Shown here: in pieces, positions 1-5,462 of the stretch
How the letters are laid out: every line of letters begins with the position of its first letter
Position numbering within the stretch: the first letter of the stretch is position 1
NCBI GenBank assembly: GCA_947631885.1
Contig: CANRMZ010000087.1
Span: forward strand, 1-5,467
Origin: an uncultured Bacilli bacterium
GTDB lineage: Bacteria; Bacillota_I; Bacilli_A; RF39; UBA660
Length of the DNA stretch: 5,467 nucleotides
Reading direction: 5' to 3'
The notes under the pieces: model-generated
Seen by the model: the letters and a program-made list of their open reading frames with translations, nothing else
Database searches by the model: none
What the model was told of the DNA's origin: nothing
Made by a program: the position numbers and the translations under genes

Positions 1-176
1 AAGATGCAATTGAAAGTGTTATACCAAACGTTGAATTTGATTTTGATGAAGTTGGTATGTTTGCTAAAGATAAAATCACTTTAGAGGGTGAAGATAAAGA
101 AAATTTTGAACTTCTTTTAAAATTGCTAGATGATATTGAAGATGTTTCAAATATTTATCATAATGTAGAGTTATAA
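1..176 (+). CDS. YebC/PmpR-family regulator, C-terminal end (partial)
   Basis: This is the 3' end of a gene that begins outside the window. The reading frame starts at base 3, gives 57 residues and stops with TAA at 174-176. The end of the protein, with a leucine-rich helix followed by DDIEDVSNIYHN, matches the characteristic C-terminus of the YebC/TACO1/PmpR family, which usually reads like LeDdDDVqnVyhN. Members of this family have been described both as DNA-binding transcriptional regulators and as factors that relieve ribosome stalling at proline-rich stretches. Which role applies here cannot be told from the fragment. The stop lies one base before the ftsY ATG, so the two genes are probably co-transcribed and translationally coupled. 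The family call rests on the last domain only. Confidence 0.8.
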   Translation, partial: DAIESVIPNVEFDFDEVGMFAKDKITLEGEDKENFELLLKLLDDIEDVSNIYHNVEL

Positions 177-177
177 T

Positions 178-1161
178 ATGGGATTATTTGCAAAGTTTAA
201 AGAAAAGTTTCAAAAAAAAGAAGAAACTAAGAATGAAGAAGTAGAAGTTTATGAAAAAGGTTTAGAAAAAACTCGTGAAGAATTTGTATCTAAACTTAGT
301 TTGCTTGGAATAAAATATACAAAGGTAAGTGAAGAGTATTTCGAAGAACTAGAAAATCTTCTTATCATGGCTGACATTGGAGTTAAGACCGTTTTTAACT
401 TCATGGACCGAATAAGAGATAGAGTAAAGAAAGAAAATATAGTAGATACAGCTTACCTAAACGAAGTAATAGTAGATGAATTATTTATCATTTATGTTAA
501 TAATGAAAGTTTAACGGATAAGATAAATATGGCTCCAAATGGCCCCACGGTTATTTTAGTAGTTGGAGTAAATGGCGTAGGAAAAACTACAACCATAGCT
601 AAACTTGCTTACAAATATAAAAATATGGGCAAGAAAGTTATGATGATTGCTGCAGATACCTTTAGAGCGGGAGCTGTTTCACAACTAGAGTTATGGAGTC
701 AAAAGGTAGAATGTGATTTCTTTGGTAAGGAAAATGCTGATCCCGCGGGAGTTATCTTTGATGGGTTAACAAAAGCTAAGGAAGCAAATAGTGATATTGT
801 TTTAATAGATACAGCAGGAAGACTACATAATAAAGTAAATCTAATGGCCGAGCTTGAAAAAATGAATCGCGTAATAGGGAAGTTTATTCCTGAAGCTCCT
901 CATGAAACCCTCCTTGTAATTGATGCGACTACTGGCCAAAATGGTATTATGCAAGCTGAAGCTTTTAAGGAAATTACAAATATCACAGGTATTGTTTTAA
1001 CTAAACTAGATAGCACTGCTAAAGGTGGAATAGTCTTAGCCATCAAAGAAAGTGTTGGCATCCCTGTTAAATTTATTGGCCTAGGAGAAAAAATGACCGA
1101 TTTAGAAACCTTTGATATTGAAAATTACATCTATGGTTTGTTTAAGGATTTTATTAAATGA
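178..1161 (+). CDS. ftsY: Signal recognition particle receptor FtsY (SRP GTPase)
   Basis: FtsY is the membrane-associated receptor for the signal recognition particle. It forms a GTP-dependent heterodimer with Ffh to deliver ribosomes making membrane proteins to SecYEG. The 327-residue protein has a short basic, amphipathic N-terminus (MGLFAKFKEKF) that could act as the lipid-targeting helix, followed by about 15 charged residues in place of a long acidic A domain. The helical N domain spans about 30-115 and the GTPase G domain about 120-327. The SRP-GTPase motifs are intact: G1 GVNGVGKTT (130-138), G2 DTFRAGA (160-166), the family loop ENADPAGV (about 185-191), G3 DTAGR (211-215), G4 TKLD (275-278) and GLGE (301-304). 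The length is normal for Firmicute FtsY. ATG 178 is the first usable start, because an in-frame TAG lies at 166-168. The Shine-Dalgarno is weak (GAG at 168-170), which fits coupling to the preceding gene. It overlaps ylxM by ATGA. Confidence 0.98.
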   Translation: MGLFAKFKEKFQKKEETKNEEVEVYEKGLEKTREEFVSKLSLLGIKYTKVSEEYFEELENLLIMADIGVKTVFNFMDRIRDRVKKENIVDTAYLNEVIVDELFIIYVNNESLTDKINMAPNGPTVILVVGVNGVGKTTTIAKLAYKYKNMGKKVMMIAADTFRAGAVSQLELWSQKVECDFFGKENADPAGVIFDGLTKAKEANSDIVLIDTAGRLHNKVNLMAELEKMNRVIGKFIPEAPHETLLVIDATTGQNGIMQAEAFKEITNITGIVLTKLDSTAKGGIVLAIKESVGIPVKFIGLGEKMTDLETFDIENYIYGLFKDFIK

Positions 1162-1412
1162 AAGAATTTGTTTATTACAGTGAGCTTTACGATATTTATT
1201 CCTTTTTATTTACAGAAAAGCAAAAGGAAATATTTAGTTTATACTTTGAAGAAAACTTATCATTAAGTGAAATAGCTGAATACAAAAAAGTATCCAAAAG
1301 CTATGTTGGTAAAATTATTAATAATGCTAAAGCTAAACTTGATTATTATGAAAGTAATTTAAATCATTTTAAACTTTTAGAAAAATTACAAAAATATGAA
1401 AGCAAAAAATAA
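1158..1412 (+). CDS. ylxM: YlxM-type (UPF0122) helix-turn-helix protein, short form
   Basis: This 84-residue protein resembles YlxM/p13 (UPF0122), a small Firmicute and Mollicute protein normally encoded next to ffh and ftsY and linked to the SRP pathway. A sigma-region-4-like helix-turn-helix lies at about 20-62: the helix TEKQKEIFSLYFEENLSLSE, then IAEYKKVSKSYVGKIINNAKAKL. It is followed by the family's characteristic tail, in which a Y-E-x-N-L stretch leads into a Leu/Lys-rich helix (64-80). The second half of the HTH departs from the usual SRQAVYDNIKR-like sequence (here SKSYVGKIINNAK), and the protein is shorter than the roughly 105-120 residues I expect for the family. The start ATG overlaps the ftsY stop (ATGA at 1158-1161), so translation is coupled. 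No ffh follows: a terminator begins within the stop codon. The family call is good; its role in SRP biology is inferred from known neighbours. Confidence 0.85.
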   Translation: MKEFVYYSELYDIYSFLFTEKQKEIFSLYFEENLSLSEIAEYKKVSKSYVGKIINNAKAKLDYYESNLNHFKLLEKLQKYESKK

Positions 1413-1443
1413 CCTATAACGGATATCCGTCTATAGGTTTTTT
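1404..1443. terminator. Bidirectional intrinsic terminator between ylxM and the GT-C-like gene
   Basis: Arms AACCTATA (1411-1418) and TATAGGTT (1432-1439) enclose a second stem, ACGG (1419-1422) and CCGT (1427-1430), with an ATAT loop and one bulged C at 1431. This gives about 12 base pairs. On the plus strand the stem runs into six T (1438-1443). On the minus strand it is followed by A and then six T (complement of 1409-1404). It can therefore end both the ftsY-ylxM transcript and the converging membrane-protein transcript. The first stem bases are the last two bases of the ylxM stop codon. Confidence 0.92.
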
Positions 1444-1446
1444 AGT

Positions 1447-3012
1447 TTATTTATCTTTCTTTTCTGATTCTTCTTTAGCTTTATCTACGGCATCAGTGTA
1501 TTGCTTTTCGGCTTCCTTTCTTTCTTCTTCAGAAAGTAAATCATTGCGCATATATAAGCGATAGCCAGTTTTGGTATTTTCATAAATTATAAAGTATTTA
1601 TCTTGGACATCGGAGTTATTATATAAAACATCACTATTTTGAACTAGCAAATGCGTAAAATTATATTTAGTAAGGAAGCTTTCAACATCTAGATTATGAT
1701 GTTGTAATTTATATAGCTCTTCAAAGATATCATCTTTTTTATTATTTTTCTTTAAATAAAGTTCTGCTCTTGGATCTATATATGGTTTGTAACCATAGAA
1801 TTCTACAAAACCACCATTATTAAATGAAGAATATATTGTTACATCATTGGGGTCAAACTTTTTAATCATATATGCCATTACATCTTGGGCATCGTGTTTA
1901 AGTTCAACTTTCGCGGGGGCTTTGGTAAGTAAAAAGACAAAAGCTGCGAAGCAAATTCCTGAAACCAACATCAACATGCCTTTTATGAATGCTCTCGATT
2001 TATTATCTAATTCCGAAAAATCTTTAGGGAAAATATCTTTAAAGAAGTATGCCATAGGGAAGAAACTAACTAAGATGAAATGGCTAAATCCTTTAATGGA
2101 CATGAATCCTAGTAATAAAGTTCCTGCGAATAAACATAGATATCTAAATCTTATGTGCCCTTCCCTAAAGAATGCGTAGCAAAAGGCGATTAGACCAAAA
2201 GTAATAAACATATGCTTACCTAAATTATTAGCAAAAGAGTATGGTAATAATTCATTAATATATAAATGCATGTATTTATCACCATAACTAGTAAAGATAA
2301 AAGTCATCATTTTATAGCCATATGGGTTGATAAATCCTACCAAAAAGGCAATTAAAATGGCAATAAATAATGGCTTTTTCTTAAAACCGTGAGTATTAAG
2401 AAATTTTATTTTAAATGAATCGATAACATATGGTAGGGTGAATAAGAAAATCATCCACCATAATGAAGCATGTAAGTTAGCTTCGATTAATGATAAAATA
2501 GGAAGCCAAATAAGATATTTTTTATCTTCGGTTTTAGCATATAACTCTAAAACATAGATGACTCCTAAAAGGAGAATGAAACTAAATATCTGAGGCCGCG
2601 AGACAATATAATGCGATGTTAATGTGATATCACATAAGAACATTATTAAAAGTGATAATACATAATTTCTATCACTGATTAAAATACAAATTTTATAAAG
2701 CATAAAACAAATGAAGAAGTTACAAATGAGAACTAAAAATAGTAATCCCATTTCACCCAATAAGTCATATATTACCCAAAATATAGAAGCTGATAGCCAG
2801 TTTTGGACCACGACTTGTAATCCCTCATGCATAGATAGGGGATCTACATGATAAATACCATGATTAACAATATATCTTCCTTCGCTTAACAAATACCAAA
2901 TATCATTATCTAGATTCTTGACATATAATAGCGTTAAAACTAAGGGAAAGATAAATAATGCTATATAAAGCCATATTGTAGGCTTAAACTCATCTTTTTT
3001 CTTTTTTACCAA
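1447..3012 (-). CDS. Polytopic membrane protein, probable GT-C-type glycosyltransferase
   Basis: A 521-residue integral membrane protein with about 10-12 hydrophobic segments, among them roughly 12-31, 88-112, 117-132, 140-157, 183-198, 214-230, 267-282, 291-306, 309-324 and 343-364. The first extracytoplasmic loop carries a D-N-D motif (Asp35, Asp37) followed by W39, G45, H51, D57-P58 and W72. Later come RPQ (139-141), E177-x-NLH-x-S (177-183) and INPYG (228-232). This arrangement is typical of GT-C glycosyltransferase-like proteins, which move sugars from polyprenyl-phosphate donors on the outer face of the membrane. A soluble domain at about 365-490 includes an NNGG turn (398-401) and YIDPRAELY (411-419), a form seen after the membrane core in related uncharacterised proteins. 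The last 30 residues are a charged Glu/Lys tail. The start is TTG at 3012-3010 with a Shine-Dalgarno GAAGG (3024-3020) 7 nt upstream; the next methionine is residue 61. The substrate is unknown, and the enzyme class is inferred from pattern only. Confidence 0.6.
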   Translation of the reverse strand: MVKKKKDEFKPTIWLYIALFIFPLVLTLLYVKNLDNDIWYLLSEGRYIVNHGIYHVDPLSMHEGLQVVVQNWLSASIFWVIYDLLGEMGLLFLVLICNFFICFMLYKICILISDRNYVLSLLIMFLCDITLTSHYIVSRPQIFSFILLLGVIYVLELYAKTEDKKYLIWLPILSLIEANLHASLWWMIFLFTLPYVIDSFKIKFLNTHGFKKKPLFIAILIAFLVGFINPYGYKMMTFIFTSYGDKYMHLYINELLPYSFANNLGKHMFITFGLIAFCYAFFREGHIRFRYLCLFAGTLLLGFMSIKGFSHFILVSFFPMAYFFKDIFPKDFSELDNKSRAFIKGMLMLVSGICFAAFVFLLTKAPAKVELKHDAQDVMAYMIKKFDPNDVTIYSSFNNGGFVEFYGYKPYIDPRAELYLKKNNKKDDIFEELYKLQHHNLDVESFLTKYNFTHLLVQNSDVLYNNSDVQDKYFIIYENTKTGYRLYMRNDLLSEEERKEAEKQYTDAVDKAKEESEKKDK

Positions 3013-3019
3013 GTGTATA

Positions 3020-3030
3020 CCTTCTTTCCT
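3020..3030 (-). promoter_or_regulatory. Ribosome-binding site deciding the TTG start
   Basis: On the minus strand the sequence AGGAAAGAAGG ends 7 nt before TTG 3012-3010. It is the only good Shine-Dalgarno for this frame and no ATG lies near it, so the gene almost certainly begins at TTG. Confidence 0.75.
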
Positions 3031-3036
3031 AACATC

Positions 3037-3065
3037 ATTATAACAAAATCCTAACTATGTAAGTA
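3037..3065 (-). promoter_or_regulatory. Extended -10 promoter for the GT-C-like gene
   Basis: On the minus strand a perfect TATAAT (3042-3037) is preceded by TGT, making the extended -10 TGTTATAAT. The -35 position at 17-bp spacing reads TACTTA (3065-3060) and is poor, as is common where an extended -10 is present. Transcription would start near 3030, leaving a leader of about 18 nt with the ribosome-binding site. Confidence 0.7.
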
Positions 3066-3069
3066 ATTT

Positions 3070-3084
3070 ATAAAACGTTTACAT
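3070..3084 (-). promoter_or_regulatory. cre-like (CcpA operator-like) sequence
   Basis: On the minus strand ATGTAAACGTTTTAT keeps the TG-W-AA-N-CG half and centre of the Bacillus catabolite-responsive element but lacks the closing CA. It lies just upstream of the GT-C-like gene's -35 position. Whether this organism has CcpA cannot be seen here, so this is a motif resemblance only. Confidence 0.3.
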
Positions 3085-3109
3085 CACTATATGTAAATGA
3101 TATACATAT
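3078..3109. repeat. Two overlapping inverted repeats between divergent promoters
   Basis: TTTACAT (3078-3084) and ATGTAAA (3091-3097) form a perfect 7-bp inverted repeat with a 6-bp spacer. The right arm is reused: ATATGTA (3089-3095) pairs with TACATAT (3103-3109) across 7 bp. The cluster sits between the -35 position of the leftward promoter (3060-3065) and that of the candidate rightward promoter (3113-3118), where a regulator could affect both. The repeats are plainly visible; an operator function is inferred. Confidence 0.55.
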
Positions 3110-3112
3110 TTG

Positions 3113-3141
3113 TTGAAGACAAAACGTAAAAGGTATATATT
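3113..3141 (+). promoter_or_regulatory. Candidate promoter for the dacA leader
   Basis: TTGAAG (3113-3118) and TATATT (3136-3141) are 17 bp apart and match the SigA consensus at 4 of 6 and 5 of 6 positions. Transcription would begin near A3148 and read through the structured leader toward dacA. Weaker alternatives nearer the gene exist, such as TAAAAT at 3272-3277 with a poor -35, so the main dacA promoter is not settled. Confidence 0.5.
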
Positions 3142-3147
3142 TAGAAT

Positions 3148-3242
3148 ACCATGGTACACACGTGGGAATATTAAGGGTTGACAGCACCAAATGCTTCTTC
3201 TTAATTTTAACTTTGGAACTTATTTATTTAAGTTCCTTTTTT
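3148..3242 (+). ncRNA. Candidate structured leader RNA or small RNA upstream of dacA
   Basis: The stretch from the candidate start near 3148 to the terminator U-tract is about 95 nt. A stem ATTAAG (3170-3175) with CTTAAT (3200-3205) encloses a small hairpin AGCA (3183-3186) and TGCT (3192-3195) with loop CCAAA (3187-3191). That loop is complementary to TTTGG (3212-3216), which overlaps the first two bases of the terminator stem. Loop pairing could therefore compete with terminator formation, as in an attenuator or riboswitch. It matches no riboswitch, T-box, SRP RNA or 6S RNA consensus that I know. It could equally be a small terminated RNA, or chance pairing in AT-rich DNA. Confidence 0.35.
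3215..3242 (+). terminator. Intrinsic terminator in the dacA leader
   Basis: GGAACTTA (3215-3222) and TAAGTTCC (3229-3236) form a perfect 8-bp stem with a TTTATT loop, followed directly by six T (3237-3242). There is no T-tract on the other strand, so it acts rightward only. It stands 56 nt before the dacA start, and the gene upstream runs in the opposite direction. It must therefore end an RNA that begins inside the intergenic region, which points to attenuation or a small RNA. Confidence 0.85.
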
Positions 3243-3289
3243 ATGGTTTTAAATTCTAATTTAGATAGCTTTAAAATATTATTAATTAT

Positions 3290-3295
3290 GAGGTG
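3290..3295 (+). promoter_or_regulatory. Ribosome-binding site deciding the dacA start
   Basis: GAGGTG (3290-3295) lies just before ATG 3299, with 5 nt between GAGG and the ATG. The GTG inside this motif (3293-3295) is in frame with dacA, but using it as the start would place the start codon within the Shine-Dalgarno itself. ATG 3299 is therefore preferred. Confidence 0.75.
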
Positions 3296-3298
3296 TAT

Positions 3299-4438
3299 AT
3301 GAAAAAAATATTGTTTTTAGTAATTCTATTATTGATTCCTATTAAGCTAACATGGGCTGATACTCTTAATCTAAAGGCTAAAAGTGCCATTTTGATGGAT
3401 CAAAATACGGGACAAATTCTTTATAAGCAAAATGAAAACGAAAGAAGACCGATGGCTTCGATGACCAAGATAATGAGTTTGCTCTTAATAATGGAAAAAA
3501 TTGATGATGGCTCTTTGAAATATGATGATGAGGTTATTATTTCTGATGTAGCTTCCTCCATGGGAGGCAGTCAAATCTTTTTGCAAACTGGTGATAAATA
3601 TACTGTCAAGGAACTTTTAAAAGCTGTATCGATGGCAAGTGCTAATGATGCTGTTACTGCTTTAGCAGAAAAGACATATGGCTCAAAAGAGAATTTTATT
3701 GATGCTATGAACAAAAAGGCCAAAGAATTGGGCTTAAAAAACACTAATTTCACTAATGTACATGGCCTTGATGATGATAATCATTATTCTTCAGCGTATG
3801 ATATGGCTATAATGGCCCGTGAACTTTTAAAACACGAAGATATTATTAATTTTACTTCAGTATATGAAGAATATTTAAAAAGACCAGATGGTTCACAAAT
3901 ATGGCTTGTTAACACCAATAAGTTAGTTCGTTTCTACGAGGGTGTTGATGGACTCAAAACAGGTTATACTTCAAGCGCTGGTTATTGCTTAACATCTACC
4001 GCAAAAAAGAATAATTTAAGACTTATAGGTGTTGTCATGGGTGAAGAGTCTATCGAAGATCGTAGTCAAGATACGGTAAAACTATTAAATTATGGCTTTA
4101 ATAGTTATAAAGTTAATCTAATAAAAAGCAAAAATGATACTATCGGTAGAATCAAAATTGAAGGTGGCAAAAAAGACTATGTAGATGTCATCTTAAAAGA
4201 GGATGCTACGCAGTTATTGAAAGCGGATGAAAAACCGTCAAAATATCAATATGAAATGAGTGCCAATAGCATCAAAGCTCCTGTTAAAAAAGGCAGTATA
4301 ATTGGTACCATCAAGATATTTGATGATAAAAACAAACTAATTAATGAAGTTGATGTAACAGTTAAAGAGAATGTTGAAAAAGCTAATATATTAGATTTCT
4401 TTCTTAAGAATTTAAGATTAGCCTTATCATTTAATTAA
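3299..4438 (+). CDS. dacA: D-alanyl-D-alanine carboxypeptidase (PBP5/DacA type)
   Basis: A low-molecular-weight penicillin-binding protein that removes the terminal D-Ala from peptidoglycan pentapeptides outside the membrane, limiting cross-linking. The 379-residue product has a signal peptide (hydrophobic core about 4-17, probable cleavage after LTWA at residue 20) and the peptidase S11 domain at about 24-265. All three catalytic motifs are intact: SMTK with nucleophile Ser54 and Lys57, SAN at 114-116, and KTG at 220-222. A beta-rich PBP5 C-terminal domain follows at about 272-357. The C-terminal stretch (about 361-379, KANILDFFLKNLRLALSFN) looks amphipathic and is the likely membrane anchor of this family. 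Length is normal. The start is ATG 3299 rather than the in-frame GTG 3293. It is transcribed away from the GT-C-like gene, behind a leader containing a terminator. No clear terminator follows it, so some read-through into the next gene is likely. Other S11 paralogues (dacB, dacF) cannot be fully separated by eye. Confidence 0.93.
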   Translation: MKKILFLVILLLIPIKLTWADTLNLKAKSAILMDQNTGQILYKQNENERRPMASMTKIMSLLLIMEKIDDGSLKYDDEVIISDVASSMGGSQIFLQTGDKYTVKELLKAVSMASANDAVTALAEKTYGSKENFIDAMNKKAKELGLKNTNFTNVHGLDDDNHYSSAYDMAIMARELLKHEDIINFTSVYEEYLKRPDGSQIWLVNTNKLVRFYEGVDGLKTGYTSSAGYCLTSTAKKNNLRLIGVVMGEESIEDRSQDTVKLLNYGFNSYKVNLIKSKNDTIGRIKIEGGKKDYVDVILKEDATQLLKADEKPSKYQYEMSANSIKAPVKKGSIIGTIKIFDDKNKLINEVDVTVKENVEKANILDFFLKNLRLALSFN

Positions 4439-4455
4439 CAAAAACCCTTCCTTTA

Positions 4456-4483
4456 TTGACATTATTTTATTATTAGTTATAAT
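4456..4483 (+). promoter_or_regulatory. Near-perfect SigA-type promoter for the last gene
   Basis: TTGACA (4456-4461) and TATAAT (4478-4483) are both exact consensus hexamers, with a 16-bp spacer. Transcription would start near 4490, giving a leader of about 22 nt that contains the Shine-Dalgarno GAAGGGG (4500-4506), 5 nt before ATG 4512. It is the strongest-looking promoter in the window. Confidence 0.85.
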
Positions 4484-4511
4484 AAATAATCGTTAAAAAG
4501 AAGGGGATATT

Positions 4512-5462
4512 ATGACTAGGAGTATTTATGGAAGGCTATGCAGTATTCAAGCTCAAATAGATGAATATGAAAAACAAATCATATTTTCAAGTACTGATAA
4601 GAAATATGATATTTTAAGAGAAGTGTATTCATACTATAAACATGCCGCTGTTGAACTTGAAAAAGCGGGTGCAAATCTTGAAGTATTAACTCCTATTTCG
4701 CATCACATTCATATGATGACGGAGTTTTTTCCAAATGAAAGACTTATTGAATCTAAACCTTTTGACCCCAATGATGAGAAAGTAGTTGATCGTGATTCAA
4801 GTATCGAAGAAATTTTAGATGCTTTAGTCTATGAAGAAAGAATGAGACTTTTAGAAAATGCTCAGAAGATAGGAATTCATTCTTTAGAAAGTTTAGACTT
4901 AATGAATGAATGCCGTTTGTCGGCCTTAGCAGTTAACAAAATGGCCAAATTAGTAGGCTTAAATGCTAAAATTAAAATTATAGAACCTGGATATTTATAT
5001 GAATCTCCTCTTTATTGTGGCGGAGGAAAACATGTTGTTAATTTGCTTTATCATCGTGGTAAAATTTTTTTGATAGACACTACATATAGCCAATATTTTT
5101 TTAGAAAAAGATGTACTTTAGATAAGATAGGTGCCCCTTATATACCTAATCCAAATCCAGGAGCTTTTATGATGATGACTCCTTCAAGAAAAGCTACAGC
5201 TGAAAAAATATTAAATGATGGATGGATAGAGCTTAGCATGGAAGATTTTAAAAACTATTTTGATGGCTTTACGATGTTTTATCGAAATGGCTCTTACTAT
5301 GAAAAAACGGAAGACTTTTCTTATGAACCTGAATATAGCTTCCTTGATTATTCGAGATTTTTAGGTGGTGTTGATAATCAAGTGTTACATGAAGGATACG
5401 AGTGCTTAGGCTATCAAACTAGAGCTTTAAAAAATCCTGATATGGTTTTTGACAGAAGATAA
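4512..5462 (+). CDS. Unrecognised soluble protein with possible Cys-His-Asp (papain/transglutaminase-like) core
   Basis: I do not recognise this 316-residue protein as a named family. It has no signal peptide or membrane segment, so it is probably cytoplasmic. Residues 1-125 are mainly helical and charged. The core at about 130-200 has NEC (Cys134) at the start of a helix (LSALAVNKMAKLVGL), then a KHVVNLLYH strand (His174), then KIFLIDTTYSQYF (Asp189). This Cys, His, Asp order and spacing, with Cys on a helix and His and Asp on successive strands, recalls papain-fold or transglutaminase-like enzymes such as peptidases, deamidases and acyltransferases. The segment 225-250 (about KATAEKILNDGWIELSMEDFKNYF) and the aromatic-rich tail are of unknown role. 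It has its own strong promoter and a good Shine-Dalgarno (GAAGGGG). The stop lies 5 bases before the window end, so its downstream partners are not visible. The coding call is firm; the enzymatic idea is a weak inference. Confidence 0.85.
   Translation: MTRSIYGRLCSIQAQIDEYEKQIIFSSTDKKYDILREVYSYYKHAAVELEKAGANLEVLTPISHHIHMMTEFFPNERLIESKPFDPNDEKVVDRDSSIEEILDALVYEERMRLLENAQKIGIHSLESLDLMNECRLSALAVNKMAKLVGLNAKIKIIEPGYLYESPLYCGGGKHVVNLLYHRGKIFLIDTTYSQYFFRKRCTLDKIGAPYIPNPNPGAFMMMTPSRKATAEKILNDGWIELSMEDFKNYFDGFTMFYRNGSYYEKTEDFSYEPEYSFLDYSRFLGGVDNQVLHEGYECLGYQTRALKNPDMVFDRR

Noticed and set aside
1159..1161. TGA read as tryptophan (Mycoplasma code), extending ftsY
   Set aside because: FtsY is already full length at this point, the TGA forms a typical ATGA overlap with ylxM, and visible tryptophans are encoded by TGG.
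1847..2179. Plus-strand open frame of 110 codons
   Set aside because: It lies wholly antisense within the well-supported membrane-protein gene, shows no recognisable domain, and I see no convincing ribosome-binding site. It is a shadow of the real gene.
3178..3206. Perfect TTGACA at 3178-3183 as the dacA promoter
   Set aside because: The -10 candidates at 16-18 bp (such as TTAATT) match only about half of the consensus. The start would fall at about 3213, directly at the terminator hairpin, leaving no sensible transcript. The bases also take part in the predicted leader structure.
3148..3242. SRP (4.5S) RNA gene, suggested by the nearby SRP genes
   Set aside because: The conserved GGAAGCAGC-type tip and the paired GGUCAGG-like motif of bacterial SRP RNA are absent.
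3293..3298. GTG 3293 as the start of dacA
   Set aside because: This GTG is part of the Shine-Dalgarno GAGGTG. ATG 3299 has correct spacing and gives a standard MKK signal-peptide start.
3571..3753. Minus-strand open frame of 60 codons
   Set aside because: It is antisense inside the catalytic domain of dacA, with no supporting signal or homology that I recognise.
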